Position numbers and translations under genes: made by a program. Shown here in pieces: positions 33,140 through 44,995 of a DNA stretch of 64,000 bases. Every line of letters starts with the position of its first letter. The stretch's first letter is position 1. The notes under the pieces were generated by a model that worked only from the letters and a program-made list of their open reading frames with translations, was not told the DNA's origin and did not search any database. Source of the stretch: Chinchilla lanigera (Eukaryota > Chordata > Mammalia > Rodentia > Chinchillidae); contig NW_004955416.1 of the NCBI RefSeq assembly GCF_000276665.1, forward strand, positions 3,691,901-3,755,900, written 5' to 3'.

Positions 33140-33225
33140 GAAGGAGAATGTGAGGAGAAAGGAGAAGGGAAAAAATGACAGGGAAGGGAAAAGAAGGGGA
33201 AAATGGAGAGACGACCGGATGAGAT
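33140..33225. repeat. Purine-rich tract
   Basis: GGAGAAGGGAAAAAATGACA, GGGAAGGGAAAAGAAGGGG: low-complexity purine strand. Confidence 0.7.
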
Positions 33226-33343
33226 GGCTACAAAGCAGAGAAGCAAAGTGCAAAAAGGCATTTCAATGTGGTCCTTTATCTTTGCTTGGGAAAGATAATA
33301 GATAGGTTGATGAGTGAGTCTTTCCGCAGAGAGGCATTTGAGT

Positions 33344-33494
33344 CTTGTTTTTATTTCTTTATTTCTTTATTTATTTTTGGTACTGAGCATTTTGAGACAG
33401 GGTCTCACTAAGTCACTAAATTGCCCAAGTAGGCTCAAACTTGACATCTTCTTGCCTCAGTCTCCCAGGGTTCTGGCATTTCAGGGTTAATCGA
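33344..33494 (-). mobile_element. B1-dID SINE with shortened ID part
   Basis: T/ATTT-rich tail, TTTTGGTACTGAGC as the ID-part remnant, then the B1 complement TTTGAGACAGGGTCTCACTA, AGTCACTAAATTGCCCAAGT, CTTGCCTCAGTCTCCCAGGG. An 8-bp ATTTGAGT repeat at 33336 and 33495 is a possible target duplication. Confidence 0.7.
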
Positions 33495-33862
33495 ATTTGA
33501 GTTCAATTCACAGTCAATGATGTAAAGCTGAACTATCAAATAGGGGAGCTACTGGAAATCAGCATCAAAACCCTGAATGGGATTAAAAACAAAACAAACA
33601 TGAAGAGTGGCCGGTGCACAAAAGAGAAACGGAAGGTTACACAGAAGTAGAGGAGTCACCTGGGATAAGGAAAGTCCAGTGTTCTGGCATCTTCCCACAT
33701 GCACTTTCTGAGCAAACCTTGTATATTTCAGATGTTGCTGGTATCTCTGCCTCCCTTTAAATGTAGCTCACAGGTGGAATTCTAGCACAGGGCTCCTACC
33801 CACAGCGTTCTGACGGAAAGAGATGTGTATATTGACACGCTGTGCAGTCAAAAAGCAAAGTA

Positions 33863-33955
33863 TCTTGTCTGAAATTCTGTATTGTTTGTATTTTTTTGTG
33901 TTATTTTATGTTTGTGTGTATGTTAATATGTGTTTGTTCTTTTATCTTTAAAATA
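33863..33955 (+). mobile_element. 93-bp L1 3' end insertion with TSD
   Basis: A short T/G-rich segment ending CTTTTATCTTTAAAATAAAA lies between perfect 13-bp repeats, AAAAAGCAAAGTA, at 33850-33862 and 33956-33968. Its end resembles that of the L1 at 27946-28424 (CCTTTTATTTCTAAAATAAA). It is best read as a strongly 5'-truncated L1 insertion. Confidence 0.7.
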
Positions 33956-34394
33956 AAAAAGCAAAGTACATGCTTGAAAGTCTTCATTTCTACTGACATA
34001 TAGGTGCCATCTTGGAGTATAAAGGATATGGACATACTTGTGTAATGGCTGCCTTTTTATTTTAAAGGTAGAGCCAATCAATTTATCTATGTGTGGAAAA
34101 GATTAACAAGTGAAAAAATGGTCTTTGTCCCATTGCAGACTCATGTGGACCACTGTTTGCTGTAACCATTACTATATTATATTGTTTCTGTCTCTCTCTC
34201 AGAATCAAATTCAGTGTTTTTAAAGCTATTCAATTTGACAAATGCACATCACACTGTAATGTTGACCTGTCCTGCTTCACGTGTATCCAGTCATCACAGT
34301 TTTGTCCTATGGTCTGACACACTCTCAGGATCATCTCAACACACTTATGTGGCCCATCCTGTTTGTAAGTGTGTGACTTTGGATCACCTTAGAC

Positions 34395-34500
34395 ATTTTT
34401 CATTCATCCAACATACACTTATTGAGCTCTTACTTTTTATGTGCTAAGAATGTTAGGTTCTGACACAACAAAGATAAATTGGGTACAGATCATGTCATTT
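34395..34500 (-). mobile_element. L2 3'-end fragment, antisense
   Basis: TTCATTCATCCAACATACAC, TTATTGAGCTCTTACTTTTT, ATGTGCTAAGAATGTTAGGT and ACACAACAAAGATAAATTGG follow the complement of the L2 terminus. Confidence 0.65.
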
Positions 34501-37049
34501 GCTCAGAACATTTCCTCAAAGTGGAAATAAATAATTTGTTGTTGGGGAGGCATTCTTTGTCTGCAGAGTTCAAGGAAGTCACACCATTGACCCAAGTGAT
34601 CAAAATTTCCAGTGACTGTGGGACATATGCTTCAGGAATATTCAATTTCCTTATTGTATAGAAGTTTCTGGATAGCTACTTGGGTTACTTTCATGATTAT
34701 CCTTTGATCTACTGAGATAAAGTTTTCTGGCTGGAGTATTTGGCGAATATCTTCCATGTGTCTTAGTATCTACTGAGTATGATGCTGTAGACCAGTTGAT
34801 TAATATTGGTTTTATTTCTGTTTTGGAGATAGCAACAGACACACCATCAATTTAAGGTCCCCAATCATGTCATGCATGTATCAGAGAACTTCTCAAAGTC
34901 ATTTAACTTACTCAGTAGCTACTACAGTCTACCCAAAATGTAAAATACTGGCAGTGCTATACAGACCATATCACCATTTCTTACGTTTTCCTTCCATCTT
35001 TGTGCAGGGAAGATCTATCAGCTAAAGTCCTAACATTTTCCTCCACTCCATCTCTACACCCTGATGTAGACACCACATCCAGGAAAACCTCCTGCACTCT
35101 CTTCTGCCATTTGATTCTGAACAATTGTACAACAACTGTTTCTCACACTTAAGCCTATGTTTCCAGGGTTCTGTTTTTCTTTTTCTTTTTTTTTTTTTTT
35201 TTTTTTTTTTTGGTTTTTCACAGTATTAACCCTCATTTGAGCCCTCATTTGGGGCCTCATATGAACTCAATAGTCTACACCAGTATAGCCCTGGGTTTTC
35301 CCTAATTATTCTGCATTGGGCTGCTTTGATTGGGCACCCTTCCCAACAATTCCTTTTCTCCCTTTGGGCTGCTCTTGGAACAACTGAAAGAGTTAGAAGA
35401 TATTTATTACCAAGTTACCCAGAGTGTGCTCCATGAGGACATTCCCTTTCTTGAAGGACTACTGGTAGCAAGAGAACTTTTCTTTTACAAATGCTGATAG
35501 TACGTGGCTTTATACTCCACATGTTTACCACAGGTTTGGTGATGCTTGATTGACAATATAGGACTATGATGACTCAAAAGTTTCCTCAGATGTTTTAGCC
35601 AGCAGTTGAAGAACTAGAAATGCTAAGACTATCACTTAAGTAGTTCTTTGATATAAAAATGGAGCTTCCCAATCTTGAGACGCTTTTTCCAAAATTATGT
35701 TGAAGATTTTTTGTGGTTACCTGAATACCGCTTTCTAGTCCTTACTTAGATATCTCAGCAATTCTGGTTTCTGACTACTGCAATACATTTATATAAAACT
35801 TATGAAAATATAAACATTTCTGATATCTTAAATAATAACTTCAATGGATCTTATACAAAATTTTGGATACCATCATTCACATTTTAATGAAATAATAACA
35901 GAAACAGCTAGTCCTTTATATATAACATCTAATCTTTTCATAAACTTCTTTCTGCTTAGAATGTTTTCATAAAATTTTTCTTCACATTATGCCAGGATGG
36001 TGAAAAAATAAAGGAGGCTACCATTTAATTTCAGAACATGAATAAACTCTATATTTGGATAAATAAGTCAGAGCAGGAACCATAATAATGAAATAGGAAA
36101 TTTCAAATCCATAAAATCTCCTACGCCAGAGGGAAAACACACCCTCTCTTCAGGATCTTCTCTGTCAATACACTTTATCTCATTAAAAATCTTTCAGTGT
36201 TTCCTTTATCAAGTATACAGCTTTCTTGCAAACAGCCAACTCAGAAAGCAGTTCAAAGGTTAGTTACAAGATAAACTAATAGCTATGGTAAGCTATTACT
36301 TTGTAGAGCCAATAAAAGAAAAGAAATAAACTATATTATTTCCACAATCTATATGGTCAGGCCCGGCAATGCCAAATCAATAATAAAACATTTTTATTTA
36401 AACTTTGCCTGCCTTTCTCTTTTCTTCCTGTGAAATTTTATCCCAACAGGGAAACCTCCTTGGAATATACCATAAATATAAAAAAGCAAGAGTGGACAAT
36501 GTAATAAATGTTTTATTTTCGTTTGCTAATAGATGGTGGAGTTCAGCTCACTTGCGGTTTGACCTTATTCCGGTACGTGAACAATGTTTCTTAAGTACAG
36601 CTTTCATATAAGGCCAGCCATCTGAAACTTCTGCCCTCACCCCAGGGAAATAGATTTGTACAGACACACATAAACACACACGGTAATTGCAGTATAACTT
36701 TATTTCATAGATTTTTACACTCTACAATTCAAATCCTATGTCCCCAAACATCACAACAGCATGTATAAAGGTCTGATAAAATTCATGATTCCATTTAGGT
36801 AGTCCCTAGACTATGTCATCGGATAAAAGCTTTAATATGTTTTACAGTATTAATGTTATAACAAGCTAATAATAATTGATAAATATTTAATCTTTATTGT
36901 AGTGATTTTCATCTAAGCTATACATTAAGATCACACAACTATTTACATTTGATTGGTTTGGAGCATGGGCTGGGCAGCCATAGTTTTTGAAGTTCCACAG
37001 TTGTTTCTGATAAAAAAATATAGTTAAAACCACAGAATTATTAGAACTT
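34500..37049. other. AT-rich DNA with a long poly-T
   Basis: A poly-T run of about 28 bp ends at about 35211 after TTTTC repeats. No retroelement body was recognised beside it. No gene is seen. The 68-codon frames around 35054-35260 and 36405-36611 have no recognised features. Confidence 0.4.
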
Positions 37050-37210
37050 GTGTGTGCTGAGCCCAGTGCTGACTTACATTCATTATCTCATTTAATCCTC
37101 ATTACTATATTGGGTAATTTTATCATTTCTCATTTTACAGATAAACATACCAACACATAGAGAGGTTCAAACACTTGTTCAAGTTTCCCAGAGCTGAGAT
37201 TGAAACCGAG
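37050..37210 (+). mobile_element. MIR SINE, sense
   Basis: GTGCTGAGCCCAGTGCTGAC, TTATCTCATTTAATCCTCAT, TATTGGGTAATTTTATCATT, CATTTTACAGATAAACATAC and CAGAGCTGAGATTGAAACCG match MIR. Confidence 0.75.
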
Positions 37211-37319
37211 ATCGCATATTTGTATGTGAAAGCAAATACACAGTTTGCACAGTAGTTTTATTATATAATTCAAATAAATAAATAAAAAGCAAGGCTAAGA
37301 CAAAATTAAAATGAATTAG

Positions 37320-37434
37320 GGGCTGGGGATTTAGCTCAGTGGCAAAAAGCGCCTGCCTGGCAAGCGCAAGGTCGTGAGTTCGGTTCCCGGTACCGGAGAA
37401 AAACAAACAAACAAACAAGAAAAAAAAAAATAAA
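37320..37434 (+). mobile_element. Young ID-like SINE with 13-bp TSD
   Basis: The body runs from GGGCTGGGGATTTAGCTCAG through GCCTGCCTGGCAAGCGCAAG and the B-box region GAGTTCGGTTCCCGG to TACCGGAG and an AAAC-rich tail. A perfect 13-bp repeat, TAAAATGAATTAG, flanks it at 37307-37319 and 37435-37447. High CpG content and the perfect duplication indicate a recent insertion. Its A and B boxes derive from a tRNA (Ala-like in ID elements). Confidence 0.92.
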
Positions 37435-37471
37435 TAAAATGAATTAGTGGAAATTATAATATCAAATGGTC

Positions 37472-37640
37472 AGGCCAGACTTGGTGGCACGTACCTGTGA
37501 TCCCAGCACTCTAGAGGATTAGGTAGGAGGATCGATGTGAGTTTGAGACCAACTTGGGCTACAAAGTGAGTTGAAGGCCAGCTTGAACTACATAGTGAAA
37601 CCCTGTGTCAAAAAGACCAAAAACAAAAAAAAAAAAAAAA
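37472..37640 (+). mobile_element. B1-like SINE adjacent to ID
   Basis: Body: AGGCCAGACTTGGTGGCACG, CCTGTGATCCCAGCACTCTA, AACTTGGGCTACAAAGTGAG, AACTACATAGTGAAACCCTG, then a poly-A. An 8-bp repeat, AAATGGTC, flanks it at 37464-37471 and 37641-37648. It begins 24 bp after the ID copy's right target repeat, and each has its own duplication. Confidence 0.9.
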
Positions 37641-38233
37641 AAATGGTCTTTCAAAACAGGCTCCTTCTAAACAGTTCTGCGTAATCCACTCTAACCTCCC
37701 TCCAATCTGTTCTCCACCCAAAAGCACCGTGATCATGTCTGAAAGCTAACTGCCTAAGAAACCAAGGTCCCGAGCTCTGATCTCCACAGGGTCACGTCTA
37801 GCTTTGCTCCCCAGTCTCACCCCATGTATCTTTATAACATCATGTTTCCTAGGGTATGGGGGCAGGGTGTCCAAACATATCTGTTAAATAAATAAATGAC
37901 ATCAGTCCCTGTCTGCCTGCCTCCTGATTCCCTCAAAGAGTCTCCTGGTTCCCAGCTCCAGCTCCTCTCTGCTGGCCTGCTGATCCTCTGTAACAAGCTT
38001 CCCACGTTCTTAGTTGTCACTTACCCCAGGCTTGGTTTTCTAGTCACAGACTGAACCAACCACCCTGATTTCACTCTGGGAATTCCAGGTTGTTTTCTGA
38101 GCAGACCTCACAACCTGGCCTATTTAGTAGGCCACAGAGGGAAACTGAGGCCTGGTGGTCCTGTTCCAACATGGACTTCTAGACCACAGTACAGTAGTCT
38201 GCTTCGGGGCTTCTGCCCTCCCGTGTAGTGTGG

Positions 38234-38687
38234 TGTTGTGGTTTCTGTTGGAAACACCCCCAAAACTCATGCATCACAGACATGGATAAGGTGCTTTTGA
38301 AGAACTGAGTGGATCGTGAGGGCTCTGACTGTGTGAAGGGGATTAATCCATTGTTCAGTTCAGAATTTGATGTTGGGAAGCGATGGAAACGTAGACGGGC
38401 CTACCTATGATCATATGAGCATGACCTTGGGAACTACATCTGGTCCCCAGGCCCTCTGTCTGGCTGGCTGGCTGGCTGGCTGTCCCTGCCTGGCTGCCAT
38501 GAGACGAGCACCTTTCCTCCACCAGGCCCTTCTGCACTGATGCTCTGCCTTACCTCAAGTCCCAGCAATGGACCCAGCCAACCACAGACTAAAGGCTCTG
38601 AACTTGAGCACCAAAATACACCTTTCCTCCTTTAAGTGATAATATGAGGTACTTGGTCATGGTGACGATGAGCTGACTAATACCGCA
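38234..38687 (+). mobile_element. MaLR-like LTR, solitary
   Basis: TGTTGGAAACACCCCCAAAA, CTCATGCATCACAGACATGG, GTGGATCGTGAGGGCTCTGA, CTGCCATGAGACGAGCACCT, CCAAAATACACCTTTCCTCC and GATGAGCTGACTAATACC are the landmarks of an MST/ORR1-type MaLR LTR. It contains a (CTGG)n run at about 38459-38482. No internal retroviral sequence flanks it. The 3' third resembles the LTR at 19568-19906. Confidence 0.7.
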
Positions 38688-41600
38688 GTAATATCATTCG
38701 TATAGTAGGTGATTCTGTCTCTTCTTACCAAATAAATTCCAGGAAAAGGTTGAGAAAAAGCAAATGCTATTTATTTATATAGTGCTGAGAGAGGATGAGG
38801 CTGGAGAAAATGTGATATAAAAGAACTTTCCATCAGTCTCATTTAAATACACCCACCTGAAATACCAGCATGGGAATATTAAATGCAAATCCCAGTTGGC
38901 GGACCTTTTCTCAGTCTGTGGAGAGACTCCTCAACAAATTCTCACCGTTAACACGAGTGCCAAGTGTTTTAGTCCAAAACAAACATATAATTTCAGCAAG
39001 ATATTTAAAAATTAGAAATTAGGCTAGTGAAAAGGGATTTTGGTAATCATGAATAATATTAGTGTAGTGCCGCAACAAAAATTTTTGTTTCTTGCATACT
39101 ATTATGATTGCATGGTAATCTTACCCAGCTAGTGTTTTCTTAATGTCCTAGGGAGTCTGATCATTGTAAATTACCTGTGACATCTCATTAATCCTCTTTT
39201 TCCTCACAAACGCATAATTAATGGTAACATTGACAATAATACACAAATTAGCTAAGTGACGCTTTATGGTGTTGGTTTTGATTAACGTCAGGAACCCAAA
39301 AATGACATTAATGTAATGCAGATCCCAAAAGGCAGCCTGCACTTTGACCCCAGACATACATTTTGTTTGCACCATCACCAAGATTAATCCTCCTCTGGAT
39401 GAAGACAAGACAAAACTCTGGCCACTGGCAGTGTGTGCTGGTCTGTTGGAAAACAAACCGCCTCAACTGCATTTGTTTAAGAAGGAAATCTTAATGCATG
39501 GAAAACAACAGCGTAGTGTCATTTCCTATTGTCTAGTTAGGACAAAGATAAATGAGCAACTGTCATGATTTAGATCAACTGCTTCTCTGCTAACTTCTAT
39601 TATTTGTTTATTTATGGACCAGTGTTTAATTAAACGTATACCACCTACATATATGAACCACAGGATAAAATGACTTAAATTCCTCCTGCTTTCAGTGTAA
39701 ATAGTTTTTGGAAATCAAAACTGATTTTTATATGCACCTTCCACCTGCAGGAAGTCTACATGATAAATTCTTAGTAACCACAAGAGAGAAAAAATCGATG
39801 CCTGAGAAAATATTCTCGGTCTATGCTGAGTAACAAAGTGAAAATGTGAGGAGGCTTTTGAATAAAGTAAACTTCTTTGCTTCAGAAGTGAAACATTTTT
39901 GCAGACTATGAAAAAGCTGATTGAGAAACACTTTTTCCAAATTACAAGCAATACAAACTCTTTAAGTAAGTCACAGGATCATTCACTGCTGTGTTATCAG
40001 CTTCTAACTTCAAGGTTAACCATGTGACTTTAGTTATAGTTGTGAAAAGTTCTTTAATCACAAATTTCACAAATCCAAGTTGAGGCTTGAATTTTTTTCA
40101 CACCTAAAGAAGTAGAATATGCCAATTTTTAAAAAAAGATGCAAGCTTCAAAATGATTATGTACAGTAGAAACTCCCTAATGGTATATATTTTTAAAAAA
40201 TAATGACTGTAGTCTAGATCCTAACTTGACATCTATTTATTTAAGCTATTTTTCATAATGTTGCTACTAAACCATAGTCCTCCCTAATGATCATATTCTA
40301 TTTCAATAATGGAGTGAGGATAAGAGCCATATTTACTTGCTTTGGTCTATTATTCACATAACCATTATTTTGAGAATGCTTCTAGGACAGAACTATACCA
40401 TATAAAAAGCAATACTTTGAATTTGAAATAAGTCCACCAAAACTAGAAAGTAACGATTACCAAAATTATAAAATATTGCATGTCTGTTTGATCGTTTAAA
40501 AAGAAAATATTTATAAAAAGAAAAAAGACATCTTAAAAGAAGATTTTAGTTGCTGTGGGCATACATTTTCAATTACAGTACCCCAAATTCCCTCTTCAAC
40601 CCCCCAAAATAAGAAAACAGACTGCTTTGCAACTGCTTGTCATAGCAGTTTAATTTTGAAAAATGCCTCATCTGTCCCTCTCTGCAATATATTTGTCTTA
40701 TGACTAAATTTAGTCTTTTTTCTTCTCATTTTTTTTATTCATTCAATTACAAGGAGCAAAATCACTATTGAAAAGGATTTTCTATTCCTCTTAATTAATT
40801 ATTATTTTAAAATCAAAATTTTTAAAAAGACATAATCAGTGTTAGCTGTACCAACTTTCACCACCACACAAACTCATTTATTATAAAGCAAAATGGAATT
40901 TAAAGGGCAGGAGGGATTTCTACAGAGGTCATATTTTTGCTATGTCTAACTAAACCATAAATCCAGATTACAACAATAAATTATTTTTTATTATTTTGGC
41001 AGGGGTAAGTATAAGTAGAATTTTGAAAGATGTCTGGGTTTAATTCCTATGTTAAATAGGCCAGGATAAACCAGTGCTAGATGAAATTAAAACTGGCCCT
41101 ATCTGAAACAGAAACTCAAATTGGGCACTCACCACCACACTAAGTAGTAATTGATAAATTTACAATAGAAATACAATTCCTTTACATTACAAAAATAAAG
41201 AAATGGGACGATTGAAAGCTTCAAGTTCAAAGAACTCTGACAATCTTTTAATCAGGAGCATTGTTTATAACATGGCTTTAAGGTAGTTGTAGTAACATCT
41301 TTAGTTAAAAACATTCATCAAGCTACAAAACTATTTTCTTAGATGACTCTTCTGTAGCAAAGTACAACCTCCCAAAATGCCTTAATTTATATTTCTAGCA
41401 GTTATTACAAATATTATTACCATTAATCCCAGTATATCATTTTCACTTTTCAATTTACTCAAGTTCTTAAAGAGAAATCTATGAAGCCACAATTTTACAG
41501 AAATCTCTTTTCAGGTTACAGTGTGGTATGCCGACTTTTAATAAGACCCCTAAGTTGTGCCAAGGTACTTTTTTGTTATTCTAAGGAATTATTTCATGCA

Positions 41601-44585
41601 AATAAACTGCTGTGTGGGAAAAGTGTGTTTTACTGACTATTTAATCAGACATTTCCACACCACAACACTTTGTAGACAAGCATTTGCTTTGAAAATATAA
41701 TCTTATCAGGAGTGGTTAATGTAAAATTCTTGTCTGTTTTCTTACCTTTGAATTTGAGCTCTATTTATAAGGCTCAACTAAATGATGTCTGTATCTCAGG
41801 CATTTCCCTTCTAGGGAGTTTTACATGAGCACGATCCATATGGAAGCACACGGCGTGTGAGCAGGGTGTCAATTTAGTTTGCTGTACAGCGAGTGTAACC
41901 TTATCACAGTGTTCCTCTTCCACTGAAGAAAAAGATGTGAGAGTGTGGTTAAGTATGTATCTGTTTCCCTTTTTCTAATATTTTCTTCTTGCTTTATCTT
42001 TTCAGAATAAACAAAAAAGATCGCTCCTTCATTCCTTATTTATTAATGCCAGTGAAATGGGGTCCCCCTCACCCTGGAAGCACTGGTCTTCCTCCCCTCC
42101 CATGCAACAAACTGCTAGAGAAACTTGGTTTAGACAGAATGCAAACATTTAATTCTTGCAACCATATTTTAAATTATAACATGGTTTTTTCATAAATCTG
42201 TGTGTGATGACATATTTCATAACATTACACAAGATCTTCCGTGCAGTTTTTATTCATGGAAGGATGGTTTGCAGAAAATCACAACATTGTAATAGACTTC
42301 TCCAGCAAGTTAATTTTCACTTTAATGTGAATATACAATTTATGGGAAAAAATAATAGTTATTTAGGCATAGCAGTACTTACCTGTCGCTGTGTGAAAAT
42401 TCCTACCATCAATAATACGCTTTTATTTCAGTTATTATTAGAAGACTGCATTAGTGCCGGATGGTTTTTATAAACAAAATCTCTGAGTTTGCATTTTGGT
42501 TCAAGGCTTTGCAATTTAGACAAACAAGAAGGAAGCAGCATGACACATGAGGCATTCTTACACATACCTCAACTTTGGTTTTTTGGTAACTACCCTATGG
42601 AGACTGTCCTTTATTAACAATCTTAATGAGTGTTCTGCCTGTATTTTTCTACCAAGAACGTCAAATAAGGTTCGAAAGCAAATGTAAACTGTAATGCAAG
42701 TGACACACACTAAAAATAGCCCTATAAATCTGTTCATTTTGTTTAGATAGTTTCCAGAGTTGTAAAAAGTAGGACTGCTCAGCTTTATTATTTGTTTTGG
42801 AAAAACTAATTCTGTGGAGAATAGACCACTGATAATGCTATATTACTTTAGAGGAGATTTATTAAGACTGTTTCTAGATTTAATTTTTTAACAAGGAAGC
42901 TTTTTCTTGTTCTTATTTGCAAGTAATGTATGAGATAATGAATAGAATGAAATCTATAATGGCCAAAAAAAAAAAAAAAAGAAAATTTCTTTTAGTTATT
43001 AAATTAAGATCATGAAAGAGTTGTATTTATCTAACATGAAATTAATGGAAAATTAAAATAGAATCCTCATTCCTATTAACCTGTCAAATATGTTGTTTCC
43101 AAAGCTTCCAGTAACAAAGCAACAGTATTTATTGTCTTACATACCATGAGGTTTTAAAAATAACTCTGGGAGAACATTTTTAGAACATTTACAATCTGAA
43201 TAGACAACTAAAAAAATTAGACATTTCTCTGAAAAATAGCTGCTTTAAAGTATGCCATTTGATGGAAAATGTATTTTTAGAAAACCATGTAATTTGAATT
43301 TGAGAAATTGGGTAGTGGAGAAATACTAAAAGAAGGATCCTGAGCTCTATCACTTGTTAAGGAGGTTTGAAAAAATGGATTATCTCTTCTCTTGAGAAAA
43401 AGTTTAGGAGGTGTAAACCCTTCTTTTTCCCTTTCATCATAATAGTCAAAAAGGATTTTTTGCATTGGTTGAGTGACTTTGCATTTACACCAAGATGGAC
43501 TGCAATTTAGGGCTATGTCTTTTGATATCTTCTCCTAACAGAGACATGTATATACAGACAACATGACAAAATTGAGCAGTAATCTGACCTTTTAGAAGAG
43601 AGTCAGTTTTAAAACTAGATCAACTTCTTTTTAGAGAAATAGGGATATTGTCATTTAACAGAACCTTACAGCATAGTTCTTTTCCGTCCACACTGCACGC
43701 TCAAATTGCTAAGAAGTAGGAGTTTGCAGAGCTCCCAGAGCCCTCCTTCCCACTCGAGCTCCTCAAACCTCTTCCCCCCGAGTTCAGAAAGAAAACAGTG
43801 TTGCTATTCATGTGATAATTGTCAAAACCACGACAAGTGCCAAACAGGACAGTGCCAAGAAATCATTAGTTCAGTGTACATCTCAGGTTTCTGTAATGTT
43901 CAATTAATGGGCTAGATTTCATCAGCGTTTTTTTCTTGTAAATTCTTCTTGTTATGCTTTTAGCCATCTTTTAGAAGAATTGTGTAAGCCAAGTTTATAG
44001 TAATTGTTCATTACTTAAGATTATTTTTTAAAAACTGAAATATTATCTTTGAAAATTTATACATTGTTTTCATTGCAAACAACTTGAAATACCTAATTCA
44101 GAAAACTAAGCTGCTATACTGAAAAAAAATTTACTAAAGTTGAGCATTCTAGTTCAAACACACAAACATAGGAAAAAAAATAACCAAGCTGCTTTTAAGT
44201 TTAAAAATATTCTGATTCATATAATAAGATAACATAAGAAAAGTTTAACAACATTAAAAAAATCAGCCTTGTAAATGTTGATGCAAGTCTGTGTTTCACA
44301 GAAATAAGTAACATCTAATGCTTCAGCTATATACGGTGTCATTATATTTTTAAATATTTCATAGAAACATGTCATCACAGAAACAGCAAATATACAATGA
44401 TAGTAACCAACCAGGACTTTCAAGAGCATTGGAAAAAGAATAGCATTTTTTTTGTTGCTTTTAAAGCTATTGACATAAATAGTCTGACCTGTCATAAATT
44501 ACCTTTTATGCATAGGCTCAGTCAAAACTGCTAACATTTTGCTTTCATCAGTTTTGTGTTAGAATTTTGAAAACCTGAGGGTTTT

Positions 44586-44588
<3 letters not shown>

Positions 44589-44629
<41 letters not shown>
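44589..44629. repeat. GT dinucleotide microsatellite
   Basis: About 20 uninterrupted GT units. Uninterrupted runs of this length are usually polymorphic. Confidence 0.95.
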
Positions 44630-44630
<1 letters not shown>

Positions 44631-44935
44631 TGAAATAATAAAATGTGTCTATATAGCAGGCATTCTTTGGACATGTTTACTCAGATAAAAATTCATAGTT
44701 GGGAAAGTGAGCTAAAGAACAGGGATATTGCTTCTAAAAGGCAGTTCATGGGTTGTTTAATAGTATTTTAAATGTCTGCTAATGAGAGTCGCAAGAAAGC
44801 ACACAAGAGTAGAGCACTGGTTCCAGGGGTAATCACACAGCAGTCAAGAAGATTAACATGCCACTAGGGGACAGCAGAAAGTCACAGAATGAGGTAGTGC
44901 TAGAGCGACCAGAACAAAAGACTTTTCTTTGTGGG

Positions 44936-44995
44936 GAGAGGGAGAGAGAGAGGGAAGGATGGAGGGAGAGAGAGAGACAGAGAGACAGAAAGAAG
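44936..44995. repeat. GA-rich low-complexity tract
   Basis: GAGAGAGAG and GACAGAGAGACAGAAAG-type sequence. It explains the Arg/Glu-rich translation at 44858-45118. Confidence 0.85.

Noticed and set aside
35184..35211. Poly-T as the tail of an antisense retroelement
   Set aside because: The downstream sequence matches no SINE or LINE that I know, and no clear target duplication was found.
37320..37434. Possible functional tRNA gene or BC1-like RNA gene
   Set aside because: The A and B boxes are present, but there is an A-rich tail, a target duplication and several similar copies, which makes it a SINE. Transcription cannot be judged from sequence.
39148..39456. 102-codon minus-strand frame and the overlapping 74-codon plus-strand frame
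   Set aside because: No protein features. Open frames on both strands suggest composition or non-coding constraint, so it was kept only as a candidate regulatory element.
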